A DNA stretch of 64,000 bases, taken from positions 29,910 through 93,909 of the forward strand of contig JABDBQ010000001.1 of assembly GCA_013288555.1 (NCBI GenBank), in the 5' to 3' direction. Each line of letters starts with the position of its first letter. Positions within the stretch are counted from its first letter, which is position 1. The DNA comes from Bacteroidota bacterium. GTDB taxonomy: Bacteria > Bacteroidota > Bacteroidia > CAILMK01. The notes under the pieces are model-generated. The model made no database searches. It was given only the letters and a program-made list of their open reading frames with translations, and was not told the origin of the DNA. Shown in pieces: positions 23,777 to 32,166 of this stretch. The position numbers and the translations under genes were made by a program.

Positions 23777-24748
23777 TTATTGCTGTACTACAAATGTTTT
23801 GTTTTCGACACCAGATGCAGTTTCCACTTGGGCAATGTACATTCCATTTTTTAGTGGTTGTAAATTTATAACCTGGTCTAAACTGTTACCTGTTGCAGTC
23901 AATCCCTCATTATATAAAATTTTACCTTGCATATCACTGATGATCAATTTGCAATTCCCATTGATATCATTTGACCGCAATGTAATTTTACCTTCATTAA
24001 CAGGATTTGGAAATAAATCAAAATTGATATTGGCATGGGGAGTTTCATTTACAGCAGACTTAGGCAATTTATATAAAGTCATAATTTCGGCGCTGTCTAA
24101 AGGTCTGCTGTAAAACCTTACATCATCTATGCTACCAACAAATTCAATATTAGTAAACCCATAAAGACTGCCAACAAACACTTCCCCATTGCCGGCATCA
24201 TTCAGTAAAGTTTCAGAGTTTGAATTTTGATATACTCCGTTCACATAAAGTTTCGCTACACTGCCATCACTTGTAGCAACAAGAAAAGTCCATCCGTTTT
24301 CAACAGTAGCCACACTTTCATAAGCTGATGACTTGCTGCCTGAAGCGCGGTCGAACATGGCCATGAAATGTTTAGGAGTAAAACGGTTGATATACATTAC
24401 TCCGGCCGGATATCCTAAAATTGCTAAATCATTGGCCGTATATGTCGTATTGATCCACGCGCAAACAGTTAACCCACCATAGCCGGTAGCCGGAAAATTC
24501 CCCTGCATATATGATGATCCATCAAAATAATAAGCGCTATTAGCATCACCAAAACGGTCACTGGTCAATGTTGCACCATTGTTGGTCAGGTCCCAGGCAC
24601 TGCCGGTTGAACTTTTTGTGTCACCGGTAAATGAATAACTTGCCAGAAGCCCACTGGTAATGTCAACCTGGGCCACGGTTTTACTGACTTGTAAGAAAAT
24701 AGAAGTAAAAGAAGCAAGGAAAATAAAACGGAGGTAATTCTTTTTCAT
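23777..24748 (-). CDS. LamG-domain (concanavalin-like) T9SS type A protein
   Basis: A 323-residue secreted protein. A signal peptide occupies about residues 1-26 (LRFIFLASFTSIFLQ, ending VAQ). Residues about 45-230 form a LamG/laminin-G-like jelly roll with the usual pattern (YYFDGSSYMQ, VCAWINTTY, KLYVNGVYQ, IDDVRFYSRPLDSAEI). The last 80 residues are a type A sorting domain (NFDLFPNPVNEGKI ... GMYIAQVETASG). LamG domains of this type bind carbohydrates or proteins. This one has no attached enzyme domain, so a binding or structural role is likely. A -7 box lies 22 bases upstream of the start. Confidence 0.88.
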   Translation of the reverse strand: MKKNYLRFIFLASFTSIFLQVSKTVAQVDITSGLLASYSFTGDTKSSTGSAWDLTNNGATLTSDRFGDANSAYYFDGSSYMQGNFPATGYGGLTVCAWINTTYTANDLAILGYPAGVMYINRFTPKHFMAMFDRASGSKSSAYESVATVENGWTFLVATSDGSVAKLYVNGVYQNSNSETLLNDAGNGEVFVGSLYGFTNIEFVGSIDDVRFYSRPLDSAEIMTLYKLPKSAVNETPHANINFDLFPNPVNEGKITLRSNDINGNCKLIISDMQGKILYNEGLTATGNSLDQVINLQPLKNGMYIAQVETASGVENKTFVVQQ

Positions 24749-24770
24749 ATTAATTGGGTGTTAGTTTTAG

Positions 24771-24778
24771 CAAATGTA
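24771..24778 (-). promoter_or_regulatory. Probable -7 box of the LamG gene
   Basis: Minus-strand TACATTTG matches TAnnTTTG and lies 22 bases upstream of the ATG at 24748. No well-spaced -33 TTG was seen. Confidence 0.45.
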
Positions 24779-24935
24779 GCGATTTTCCTTTCTTAATTTA
24801 AAAGACAATAAATTTTAAATTTTTACAGAAGCTTTTGATGCACCTTTAAAAAGGAATAAATTTATATTTCATTATAACAATTTTTTATAAATGAATATGC
24901 GAAATTTATTTTTAAAACGTTGATATATTGAAGGA

Positions 24936-25835
24936 ATGGAATCGTTATTTTCAATATCTATGTTCAGAACATCTCTCAGCTTTTCAATTGGAGTATTTTT
25001 ATTTTCGGGGCTTTGCGGTGTTAGAAGCGATTATGACTTTAATAGCTTAAACAGCGACAGCAACAAAGGACCTGATAATTGCTGTCAACAAAAATCTATT
25101 GCTTCGATGCGCTCTGACCGGGCTGACAGTGTAAGAAAAACCATTAAATGGGCAAGCATCCCGGCCGGTACTTTTGCAATGGGTAGCCCCCTTGATGAAG
25201 TTGGCCGTCAAAAACAACTGGAAACGCAACACCTCGTGGCATTACCAGCATTTGAAATAAGTTGTTTTGATATCAGTTTCGATCAATACGATGCTTTTTG
25301 TGACGCCACCAATAGAGAAAAACCAGGCGATGAAGGGTGGGGCAGGGGGAGGCATCCTGTAATAAATATTGACTGGGATGATGCCAAAGCCTTTGCAGAC
25401 TGGCTGCATTGCCGTTTGCCTACTGAGGCAGAATGGGAGTATGCTTGCAGGGCGGGGACTACTACACCTTTTAATACCGGTAAAAATATTACTACAGATC
25501 AGGCAAACTACGATGGTGAACATCCGTATAACCAAAATCTGAGGGGGCAAAGAAGGTGGAGAACAACGCCTGTGGATACTTTTCCACCAAATGCCTGGGG
25601 GCTGTATGATATGCATGGTAATGTAGAGAACTGGTGCAGTGATTGGATAAGTGCTTATACAGCCGACGCGAAAACCAATCCTAAGGGTCCAAAAACAGGG
25701 CCCAGCCATGTTCTTCGAGGTGGATCCTTTGAGTCCTGGGCCAGCGATTGCCGTTCGGCATCCAGAATGTGGAGCAGAGGTGCCAGTGGTATCCGTAGCA
25801 GGATATTTGGTATACGCCTTGTAAAAGTTATTTAG
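24936..25835 (+). CDS. SUMF1/FGE-sulfatase-domain protein, probably exported
   Basis: A 299-residue protein. The N-terminus is hydrophobic (FSIGVFLFSGLCGVRS) and may be a lipoprotein signal, with the start at the first or second Met. Residues about 70-297 form a formylglycine-generating-enzyme (SUMF1) domain: IPAGTFAMGS, RLPTEAEWEYACRAG, GLYDMHGNVENWCSDW, HVLRGGSFESWASDC, GIRLVK. In true FGE the GGSF segment carries two active-site cysteines. Here the first is replaced by Ser and only the second Cys remains, so sulfatase activation is doubtful. Bacteroidota use such domains in GldJ/GldK and other structural lipoproteins, and no sulfatase gene is nearby. Confidence 0.85.
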   Translation: MESLFSISMFRTSLSFSIGVFLFSGLCGVRSDYDFNSLNSDSNKGPDNCCQQKSIASMRSDRADSVRKTIKWASIPAGTFAMGSPLDEVGRQKQLETQHLVALPAFEISCFDISFDQYDAFCDATNREKPGDEGWGRGRHPVINIDWDDAKAFADWLHCRLPTEAEWEYACRAGTTTPFNTGKNITTDQANYDGEHPYNQNLRGQRRWRTTPVDTFPPNAWGLYDMHGNVENWCSDWISAYTADAKTNPKGPKTGPSHVLRGGSFESWASDCRSASRMWSRGASGIRSRIFGIRLVKVI

Positions 25836-25948
25836 GGAATAAATGAAACAGATTTGGGTACAAAACCAGGTTATATTTCAAAAGCGGACATTGTCCGATG
25901 AAGCCTGCGCAATAGAATTTCAAACAAGGCTCCGAACGTGAAATAACA

Positions 25949-25976
25949 GCCCGCCTTTGCTGAAGCTTCGGCGGGC
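25949..25976 (-). terminator. Probable terminator hairpin after tRNA-Ser
   Basis: Arms GCCCGCC and GGCGGGC with an inner palindrome GAAGCTTC. It lies 3 bases beyond the tRNA 3' end on the minus strand. It has no T-run, so it may instead be a REP-type palindrome. Confidence 0.5.
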
Positions 25977-25978
25977 AA

Positions 25979-26066
<88 letters not shown>

Positions 26067-26176
26067 GGGGCAAAGGTATGATTATTTGCTAAAAAATTCA
26101 GGAGCTAATTCAAATTCTCGTAATATTTTGGAAACATTGCAGATTTGACAAAGAAGAACATTTATTTAAAAACAGA

Positions 26177-26184
26177 TATCTTTG
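26177..26184 (+). promoter_or_regulatory. Probable -7 box of the DinB-family gene
   Basis: TATCTTTG matches TAnnTTTG and lies 33 bases upstream of the ATG at 26217. The nearest TTG upstream is too far to be a normal -33 element. Confidence 0.4.
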
Positions 26185-26216
26185 AAAAGATTATTCAACT
26201 TAAAATTTAAAAACAT

Positions 26217-26714
26217 ATGTTCAGACAGGCATTTATAAACGAAATCAAATTTGAAGGCGCTAATACACGCAAACTTTTGGAAAGAGTGCCGCTCAATAAT
26301 CCGGCATGGCTTCCTCACGAAAAATCAAGAAATATTGAACAGCTCGCCAGGCATGTGGCAAATCTATATTCATGGGTTACATATATTGTGAAACATGATG
26401 ATGTTGATTTCAGTAAGGGGCCTGCATTGCCTCCTATGCCGGAAACAAAGACCACAGAATCCCTTCTTTCACACTATGACGAGACATTAGCAGAAGCAAT
26501 TGCATCTCTCGAAAACACGACGGATGAGGAAATGATGAAAATGTTCTCGATGAAAAATGGGGAGACTGTTTTGAGATCATTGCCTAAAGCTGGCGCCATT
26601 AGAAATATTGGACTAAATCACCTTGTGCATCATCGTGCCCAACTTGGTGTATACTTGAGGCTTTTGGATATTCCGATCCCTGGAATGTATGGACCGAGTG
26701 CAGATGAGAAGTAA
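26217..26714 (+). CDS. DinB family protein (putative metal-dependent four-helix bundle)
   Basis: A 165-residue protein of the DinB/YfiT superfamily. Candidate metal ligands are the histidine in LARHVANLY (near residue 46) and the pair in NHLVHHRAQLGVYLRLL (near residues 138-142), the usual C-terminal HxxxHR.QL motif. Family members include thiol transferases and proteins of unknown role, so the reaction cannot be given. It stands alone after tRNA-Ser and converges with the membrane protein at 26718-27251, with only 3 bases between the stops. Confidence 0.88.
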   Translation: MFRQAFINEIKFEGANTRKLLERVPLNNPAWLPHEKSRNIEQLARHVANLYSWVTYIVKHDDVDFSKGPALPPMPETKTTESLLSHYDETLAEAIASLENTTDEEMMKMFSMKNGETVLRSLPKAGAIRNIGLNHLVHHRAQLGVYLRLLDIPIPGMYGPSADEK

Positions 26715-26717
26715 TTA

Positions 26718-27251
26718 TCAGATGGAAAGGAAAATGATTTCAGACTGAGCCATTTTTTCATTAAAATCGAGCTCGGGGCTTCTTTTTCTCATGTTTGCAA
26801 ATATGTTATCAAAGCCTGTCCAGGTCAGAAACCAGCCTGCCGGTTCTATTATTACCTGTAAAGCAGTGACATAAAACATTTTGTTTGAGAATGAGCCAAT
26901 ATAAGTGGCGGCAATCATAAGTGCAAATCCAATAGAGCACATCAGGTAGCCCTGTTTTCGGATTCTTTTCATTTCGATTTTGATGACATTTGCGAAACGG
27001 TTAAATTGTCTGTGAACGCTTAAAATAACAACTTTCTCCGTTTCGGAATTGCGTAATCCTTCAGGTACCAATAGTTTGAGTTCAACCTGCCCATTGGGTT
27101 TTTCTTTCAACATTTTACGTGCCTCATGAATAAAATCGTCAGATAGCGCTCTTTCGGTTATTGTGCGCGAATCAAAATCGGAAAAGATATCGTCATAATG
27201 ATCCAGCCAGATACTAAGCCGTGCGCTGCTTATTAATTCTTCATGATCCAT
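26718..27251 (-). CDS. Uncharacterised protein with two membrane helices
   Basis: A 177-residue protein I do not recognise. Residues 1-105 are acidic then basic and soluble (SARLSIWLDHYDDIFSDFDS, RALSDDFIHEARKML). The stretch LKLLVPEGLRNSETEKVV could be a small beta strand pair. Two hydrophobic segments follow, at about 106-122 (CSIGFALMIAATYIG) and 129-146 (VTALQVIIEPAGWFLTWTGF). The tail returns to a soluble segment. The order soluble domain plus two helices suggests an inner-membrane accessory protein with a cytoplasmic N-terminal domain. No neighbour suggests a job. Confidence 0.7.
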   Translation of the reverse strand: MDHEELISSARLSIWLDHYDDIFSDFDSRTITERALSDDFIHEARKMLKEKPNGQVELKLLVPEGLRNSETEKVVILSVHRQFNRFANVIKIEMKRIRKQGYLMCSIGFALMIAATYIGSFSNKMFYVTALQVIIEPAGWFLTWTGFDNIFANMRKRSPELDFNEKMAQSEIIFLSI

Positions 27252-27577
27252 AATTGACGGATTTTAATTTAAAAACAAGATTTTGTGATTTCAATCACTA
27301 CAACAATTCAAAGTCAATTTTAGTGACTGATATCTTTAAATATTGTTGTTTTATTTTTAGAGAATACTAATATCATGTTGGTTTCACTCAATCAAACGTT
27401 GATGATTGTGTTTTATTCAGGAAAAGATGCTCCTTATTTTGATTGTGAATTAGAGAATAACGTTAAAATCATTGCGTATTAAGAAATATTGACACTAAAT
27501 TTGGAATGTCCCCCAAAGGGAACGCATATTTACCACCTATTGATGCGTAACTTACTCACTTTTAAAAGAATTAATAC
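27252..27577. other. Spacer between divergent genes, with one promoter
   Basis: 326 bases. It holds the promoter at 27472-27503 for the MgtC/DUF4010 gene and a short A/T-rich part near 27251. A 35-codon open frame (27375-27482) overlaps the promoter and is not counted as a gene. No repeat or RNA gene was seen. Confidence 0.6.
27472..27503 (+). promoter_or_regulatory. Promoter of the MgtC/DUF4010 gene
   Basis: A TTG at 27472-27474 and TAAATTTG at 27496-27503 are separated by 21 bases, matching the Bacteroidota -33/-7 layout. The leader to the ATG at 27578 is about 70 bases. This is the best-spaced promoter I found in the window. Confidence 0.6.
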
Positions 27578-28858
27578 ATGATTCTTCAACATTTACCTCC
27601 TGATCTTCTCAATTTCTGCCTGGTTGTTATTTTTTCGCTGTTTATTGGGTTGGAGCAAAGGCGGTTGCATATAAATCTTGAACCTGAAAGCATATTCGGT
27701 ACCGATCGGACGTTCACACTAACCGGTATACTTGGTTTCATTTTATATATTATAAGTCCTCATGATCTTACCCCATTTTTATTCGGAGGATTTGCATTGA
27801 CGTTGCTACTAAGTATCTATTATTTCATGAAAATAAAACTGAAACAACTATTTGGCATTACTTCAATTGTTTCTGGTCTTATTACATATTGTCTTGCACC
27901 GCTCATATATACGCAACATGCATGGCTTGTACTACTCATAGTGGTTTGTCTTTTGGTACTCACAGAAATCAAAGACATGTTATTGGCATTCTCCAAAAAA
28001 TTTGATAGCGATGAATTTCTCACACTTGCCAAATTCCTTGTGCTGGCAGGTGTTATTTTACCTCTATTGCCAGACCAGCCCATATCAGCTGAAATAAACG
28101 TTTCACCATACAAAATGTGGCTGGCCATTGTTGTGGTTTCTGCAATTTCCTACCTGGGCTATCTGCTCAGGAAATTTGTCTTCCCTAAAGCAGGACTTCT
28201 TTTGACGGCAGTATTAGGTGGGTTGTACAGCAGTACAGCTACTACGGTTATCCTTGCTCGTCAAAGCAAAGAAAACCCTGCTGCAAATAGTCAAACCGTT
28301 CCGGCTATTTTACTGGCTACCACCATGATGTATCTTAGAATATTCCTTGTGGCACTATTTTTTAATGTGCAGGTTGCCATGGCATTATTTCCATGGTTTG
28401 CTTGTTTTATTATTATATCGGTGATCATTGTCTTTGTTTTTCTTAAAACCGGCAAGAAACAAGAAATACAATCAGGATCAAATCCTCTTGAAAAACAAGC
28501 TAACCCACTTGAGTTTAAAACTGCATTGGTCTTCGGGGCCTTGTTTATTTTCTTTGCTATTATTACCAATTATGTTGTGAAACTATACGGAGCAAGAGGG
28601 ATAAATGGGCTGGCTTATATTGTAGGAGTAACTGACATAGATCCTTTTATCATTAATCTTTTCCAGCAAAAGCCAGGATTTGAAACTTCCATTACCGCAA
28701 TAGCAGTTATCAATGCCATTACCAGTAATAATATTTTAAAGATGATATACTCATTGGTCTTATCCGATAAATCGTTTCGGGTAAGATTGGTTATTGGTTT
28801 TGGAGCGCTGATTGTAGCCGGGGTGGCCTCATCTTTGTTGTTTACATTGATTCATTGA
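27578..28858 (+). CDS. MgtC/SapB family membrane protein with DUF4010 domain
   Basis: A 426-residue membrane protein with about eleven helices. The N-terminal third matches MgtC/SapB: VIFSLFIGLEQRR (near residue 17) and FGTDRTFTLTGILGF (near residue 40), the family's RT....G..G motif. The rest has the DUF4010 pattern, including GGLYSSTATTVILARQSKE (near residue 213) and the C-terminal SNNILKMIYSL. MgtC proteins influence magnesium homeostasis and ATP synthase activity in pathogens, while the role of DUF4010 versions is not known. It stands alone behind its own promoter. Confidence 0.88.
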   Translation: MILQHLPPDLLNFCLVVIFSLFIGLEQRRLHINLEPESIFGTDRTFTLTGILGFILYIISPHDLTPFLFGGFALTLLLSIYYFMKIKLKQLFGITSIVSGLITYCLAPLIYTQHAWLVLLIVVCLLVLTEIKDMLLAFSKKFDSDEFLTLAKFLVLAGVILPLLPDQPISAEINVSPYKMWLAIVVVSAISYLGYLLRKFVFPKAGLLLTAVLGGLYSSTATTVILARQSKENPAANSQTVPAILLATTMMYLRIFLVALFFNVQVAMALFPWFACFIIISVIIVFVFLKTGKKQEIQSGSNPLEKQANPLEFKTALVFGALFIFFAIITNYVVKLYGARGINGLAYIVGVTDIDPFIINLFQQKPGFETSITAIAVINAITSNNILKMIYSLVLSDKSFRVRLVIGFGALIVAGVASSLLFTLIH

Positions 28859-28946
28859 TTTGGAAGGAAAAATATTTTTGATATAATGTCCAGTTTTTCA
28901 TTTCCCGGTACTCATTTGCCTATATTAACCTTAAAAATAGATTAAA

Positions 28947-29291
28947 ATGAAAGAATTTGCATTGCTTTTTCGTCAACCAAATTTTGCAGATGTTGACAAA
29001 TTATCAGCGGAAGAATTTAAAGCCATTGGTAAAAAATGGCAGGATTGGGCCGGCAATATCGCAGCTCAGGGGAAAATGGCAGGCAGTGGGCTGAGATTAT
29101 CTCTTAATGGCAAAGTACTTAAAGCCGGCGGCGTTGTAACAGATGGGCCTTTTGTTGAAATCAAAGAAATGCTGGGAAGTTTTGTAGTTGTGAAAGCTGA
29201 TAACCTTGATGAAGCAACCACACTGGCACATGGATGTCCCGCGCTTGATTCGAACGGAAGCGTGGAGATCAGGGAAATTGTAAGACCATAA
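28947..29291 (+). CDS. DGPF/YciI-like domain protein linked to ECF42 sigma factor
   Basis: A 114-residue protein of the YCII-related DGPF family. The signature is GGVVTDGPFVEIKEMLGSFVVV (residues about 53-74), close to the family motif DGPFAE.KE...G. The C-terminal strand GSVEIREI is also typical. DGPF proteins are small dimeric alpha-beta proteins of unknown activity. They are repeatedly encoded beside ECF42 sigma factors and are thought to be controlled by them. Here the sigma gene follows after 57 bases, with an intrinsic terminator in between. Confidence 0.9.
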   Translation: MKEFALLFRQPNFADVDKLSAEEFKAIGKKWQDWAGNIAAQGKMAGSGLRLSLNGKVLKAGGVVTDGPFVEIKEMLGSFVVVKADNLDEATTLAHGCPALDSNGSVEIREIVRP

Positions 29292-29309
29292 AGCCAAAAC
29301 CTGGTAAAG

Positions 29310-29341
29310 CCTGCGTTCCATTTGAATGCAGGTTTTATTTT
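29310..29341 (+). terminator. Intrinsic terminator between DGPF and sigma factor genes
   Basis: Stem CCTGCGTTC / GAATGCAGG (one G-T pair), loop CATTT, then TTTTATTTTT. It overlaps the spacer just upstream of the sigma-factor start, so it can act as a terminator or attenuator that lowers sigma-gene expression relative to the DGPF gene. Confidence 0.7.
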
Positions 29342-29348
29342 TGTTACC

Positions 29349-30584
29349 ATGACAGATGATCACAATCTTATATCTGACCTATTTCGTGCCGAATTTTCAA
29401 AAATGGTTGCGGTTATAAGCCGGCTATTTGGTCTGCAGCATATTGAAATAGCTGAAGATATCGTAAGCGAAACCTTTTTAATTGCTAGCCAAAACTGGAG
29501 CGAAAAAGGGGCGCCGGAAAATCCAACCGCATGGTTGTATAAAGTCGCGAAACAAAAAACACTTTATCATTTCAAAAGAAAAGGCATTTTTGATAAAAAA
29601 GTGATCCCGGCCATAAGCTCATTCGTAAATGAGACGCAACAAGAATTGGATCTCGATTTTTCAATGAAAAATATTAAAGACAGTCAGTTGCAAATGCTCT
29701 TTGCCGTCTGCAATCCAGGTATAGCAAGCGAAGCCCAGATAGGACTTGCACTCAGGATTTTATGTGGGTTTGGGATTGATGAAATTGCAGAAGCTTTTTT
29801 ATCAAACAAAGAGACGATTAATAAAAGACTTTTCAGGGCGAAAGAAAAGCTAAGGACGGAAAAAATAAAGATGGAATTGCCATCTGAAAATGAAATGGCC
29901 CATCGGCTTGATAATGTATTGCATATCATTTACCTTCTTTTCAATGAGGGATATTATTCTAAGACATCTAACCAGACATTGCAAAAAGATCTTTGCCTGG
30001 AAGCTATGAGACTGGCACTTATGCTCACTGAATTTGAAGAAACCAATCTGCCGAAAACCAATGCCTTGATGGCGCTGATGTGCTTTCATGCTTCCCGGTT
30101 TAATGCCCGGCAATCCAATGAGGATTCGGCTGTGCTTTATGAACAACAAAATGAAGAATTGTGGGATGCTGAATTGATTGAAAAAGGACTTTATTTTTTA
30201 AATTTATCCGAAATAGGCAGTGAAATAAGTTCATATCATTTTGAAGCCCGAATAGCATACTGGCACTGCAATAAAAAGGATTCTCATGAAAAATGGGATA
30301 ACATTTTACAATTATATAATCAACTCCTGCTTGTTAATTATTCACCGATTGTTGCCTTGAACCGTACTTATGCTTTATACAAAGCAAATGGCATAGAAGA
30401 AGCTTTGATAGAAGCAGAAAAACTGAAGCTTGAAAATAACCACTTCTATTTTATTCTGCTCGGAGAACTTTATAAAGATATCGATTCTGAAAAAGCAAGA
30501 TCGAATTTTGAGAAAGCTTATTATTTAGCCAAAACTGATTCTGAAAAACAGGGAATTCAGAAGAAAATTGATACTCTCCTTTAG
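29349..30584 (+). CDS. ECF42-type RNA polymerase sigma factor with C-terminal TPR-like extension
   Basis: 411 residues from the ATG at 29349. A longer frame starts at 29322 inside the terminator and is less likely. Sigma-70 region 2 (about residues 10-85) includes EDIVSETFLIASQNW and PTAWLYKVAKQKTLYHFKR. Region 4 (about 135-180) includes LRILCGFGIDEIAEAFLSNK and INKRLFRAKEKLR. The remaining 230 residues are a helical extension (NEGYYSKTSNQTLQKDLCLEA, then PIVALNRTYALYKANG) typical of ECF42. No anti-sigma gene is present, which is normal for ECF42, where the extension is thought to regulate activity. It probably controls the DGPF gene and perhaps the DoxX and AhpD-like genes downstream. Confidence 0.92.
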   Translation: MTDDHNLISDLFRAEFSKMVAVISRLFGLQHIEIAEDIVSETFLIASQNWSEKGAPENPTAWLYKVAKQKTLYHFKRKGIFDKKVIPAISSFVNETQQELDLDFSMKNIKDSQLQMLFAVCNPGIASEAQIGLALRILCGFGIDEIAEAFLSNKETINKRLFRAKEKLRTEKIKMELPSENEMAHRLDNVLHIIYLLFNEGYYSKTSNQTLQKDLCLEAMRLALMLTEFEETNLPKTNALMALMCFHASRFNARQSNEDSAVLYEQQNEELWDAELIEKGLYFLNLSEIGSEISSYHFEARIAYWHCNKKDSHEKWDNILQLYNQLLLVNYSPIVALNRTYALYKANGIEEALIEAEKLKLENNHFYFILLGELYKDIDSEKARSNFEKAYYLAKTDSEKQGIQKKIDTLL

Positions 30585-30661
30585 AAATTTTTTCTTCACC
30601 CTGTCCAATTCTTCCACATTCAGTCCTTATTGTGATACAATAACATATTAATATCACTGAC

Positions 30662-31534
30662 ATGGAAGAAAAAGCAATCATATTAAATCTTAAAACAAAA
30701 ATTATCAATGTGGTTTATTGGATTACCACTGTAGCCATTGGGTGGGAATTAATATTCGGAGGCCTTTGGGATATTAATGTCTTAAATAAGGGTTATGTAC
30801 AGAATATCATGGATCATTTAGGTTATCCAGCCTATTTTCCATTCATTTTTGGCATTGCTAAATTTCTTGCGGCCATCGTCATATTGGCACCGGGCTTTCG
30901 CAGATTAAAAGAATGGGCGTATGCCGGTATTTTCTTTGTTTTTACGGGTGCTGCATTTTCTCATCTTTTTGTTCATGAAGCAGATAAGGCCATACAAGGT
31001 CTTATTTTTGCGGCTATACCACTGATATCATGGGCGTTGCGTCCTGTGTCCCGTCGCTTAACCCGGGATGAATTTTTAGCAAGTCTTAGCCCCGAAAGTA
31101 TCAGGAATGAAAAACACATTAAACAGAAAAGAATTACTTATTGGATTTGTGTTTCTATTCTTGGTCTGGGTGCTGTATCGGGTGGCTTGTCAAATTTTTT
31201 CCACGCTTCCAATACCCGGGAAATAGTTAAAGAACTTGGATACCCCATGTTCTTTTTTACAATTCTGGGCGCCTGGAAAGTTCTTGGCAGCGTTGCAATT
31301 TTTTTTCCGCGATTTCCCCGCCTTCAGGAGTGGGCTTATGCCGGGTTAATGATTGATTTGGTTGGCGCCTCAACTTCTTATATCTGCGTAGGCAAAATAA
31401 GCGGCATGTTTCCCCCTCTTATTTCTGCAATTGTTGGCATCATTGCCTGGAAACTCAGGCCTTTTGCAAAAAGCAATCAATTGGCAACGCAAGATAATGC
31501 AGAACCTAAATTCACTTCTCAACTCTCATCTTAA
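30662..31534 (+). CDS. DoxX-like membrane protein, internal duplication
   Basis: A 290-residue protein made of two DoxX-like units of four helices each. The repeated core is visible as MDHLGYPAYFPFIFGIAKFL (near residue 53) and KELGYPMFFFTILGAWKVLG (near 193), each followed by P.F.RL.EWAYAG. Single-unit relatives are about 130 residues, such as the gene at 32167-32583, so this is a tandem fusion. DoxX proteins are linked to quinone or thiosulfate redox complexes or oxidative stress, but DoxX-like proteins of this branch have no assigned reaction. The stop codon overlaps the next start (TAATG). Confidence 0.85.
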   Translation: MEEKAIILNLKTKIINVVYWITTVAIGWELIFGGLWDINVLNKGYVQNIMDHLGYPAYFPFIFGIAKFLAAIVILAPGFRRLKEWAYAGIFFVFTGAAFSHLFVHEADKAIQGLIFAAIPLISWALRPVSRRLTRDEFLASLSPESIRNEKHIKQKRITYWICVSILGLGAVSGGLSNFFHASNTREIVKELGYPMFFFTILGAWKVLGSVAIFFPRFPRLQEWAYAGLMIDLVGASTSYICVGKISGMFPPLISAIVGIIAWKLRPFAKSNQLATQDNAEPKFTSQLSS

Positions 31535-32124
31535 TGCAATCAAGAATAAATTACAATAATAAATCACAAAAAATGGACACATTTCTTTCTCCTATTGAAA
31601 AACCTTCAAGCCTTATTATGAAGATGGTGTTTTACTTTACACGCAAACAATTTGGCAAAGTACTTTCGCCTTTAACGGTTTTTTCGGCAAGACTTCCCAA
31701 TGCATTCGGTATGTTTTATGGCAAGGCATATCAACTCGATAAAAAGATGACGCTGCCTGTTGAAACGGCGATGCTCATCCGTCAGCAGGTATCAAGGATC
31801 AATATATGTTCTTTTTGTATGGATTCGGGCAGGTTTTATTTTATTAAACGTAAGTTGAATGAGGCAAAATTTGATGCTCTGGATCATTATCAATCCAGTC
31901 CAATGTTTACAGAAGCCGAAAAGGTAGTATTAGATTATGCGACAGAACTCACAAAATACAAGAAGGTTAACGCCGATATTTTTGGACGATTAAAAGGTTT
32001 TTATTCAGAAAGAGAAATCTGTGAAATCGTATTTCTTATAGCAAGTGAGCATTTATCTAATATCACCAATATCGGACTCAATATTCATTCTGATATGCTT
32101 TGCGATATTAGCAAAAAGAAATAA
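31534..32124 (+). CDS. Carboxymuconolactone decarboxylase/AhpD-like protein
   Basis: Up to 196 residues from the ATG at 31534. A second ATG at 31573 begins MDTFLSPIEK and may be the true start. The active-site segment INICSFCMDSGRFYFIK holds the CxxC motif of AhpD-type peroxidase/thiol proteins. The helical surroundings (AKFDALDHYQSSPMFTEAEK, VVLDYATELTKY) match the CMD/AhpD fold. In some relatives a histidine follows CxxC by three residues, while here it is Gly-Arg. It lies between two DoxX-like genes downstream of the ECF42 factor, suggesting a redox-related target set. Confidence 0.87.
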   Translation: MQSRINYNNKSQKMDTFLSPIEKPSSLIMKMVFYFTRKQFGKVLSPLTVFSARLPNAFGMFYGKAYQLDKKMTLPVETAMLIRQQVSRINICSFCMDSGRFYFIKRKLNEAKFDALDHYQSSPMFTEAEKVVLDYATELTKYKKVNADIFGRLKGFYSEREICEIVFLIASEHLSNITNIGLNIHSDMLCDISKKK

Positions 32125-32166
32125 TTAAGATTAGATTTGAAATAATCAACTTTTGAAAAGATACAA

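Noticed and set aside
27375..27482. 35-codon open frame before the MgtC/DUF4010 gene
   Set aside because: It overlaps the likely -33 element (27472-27474) and has no recognisable feature, so it is probably chance.
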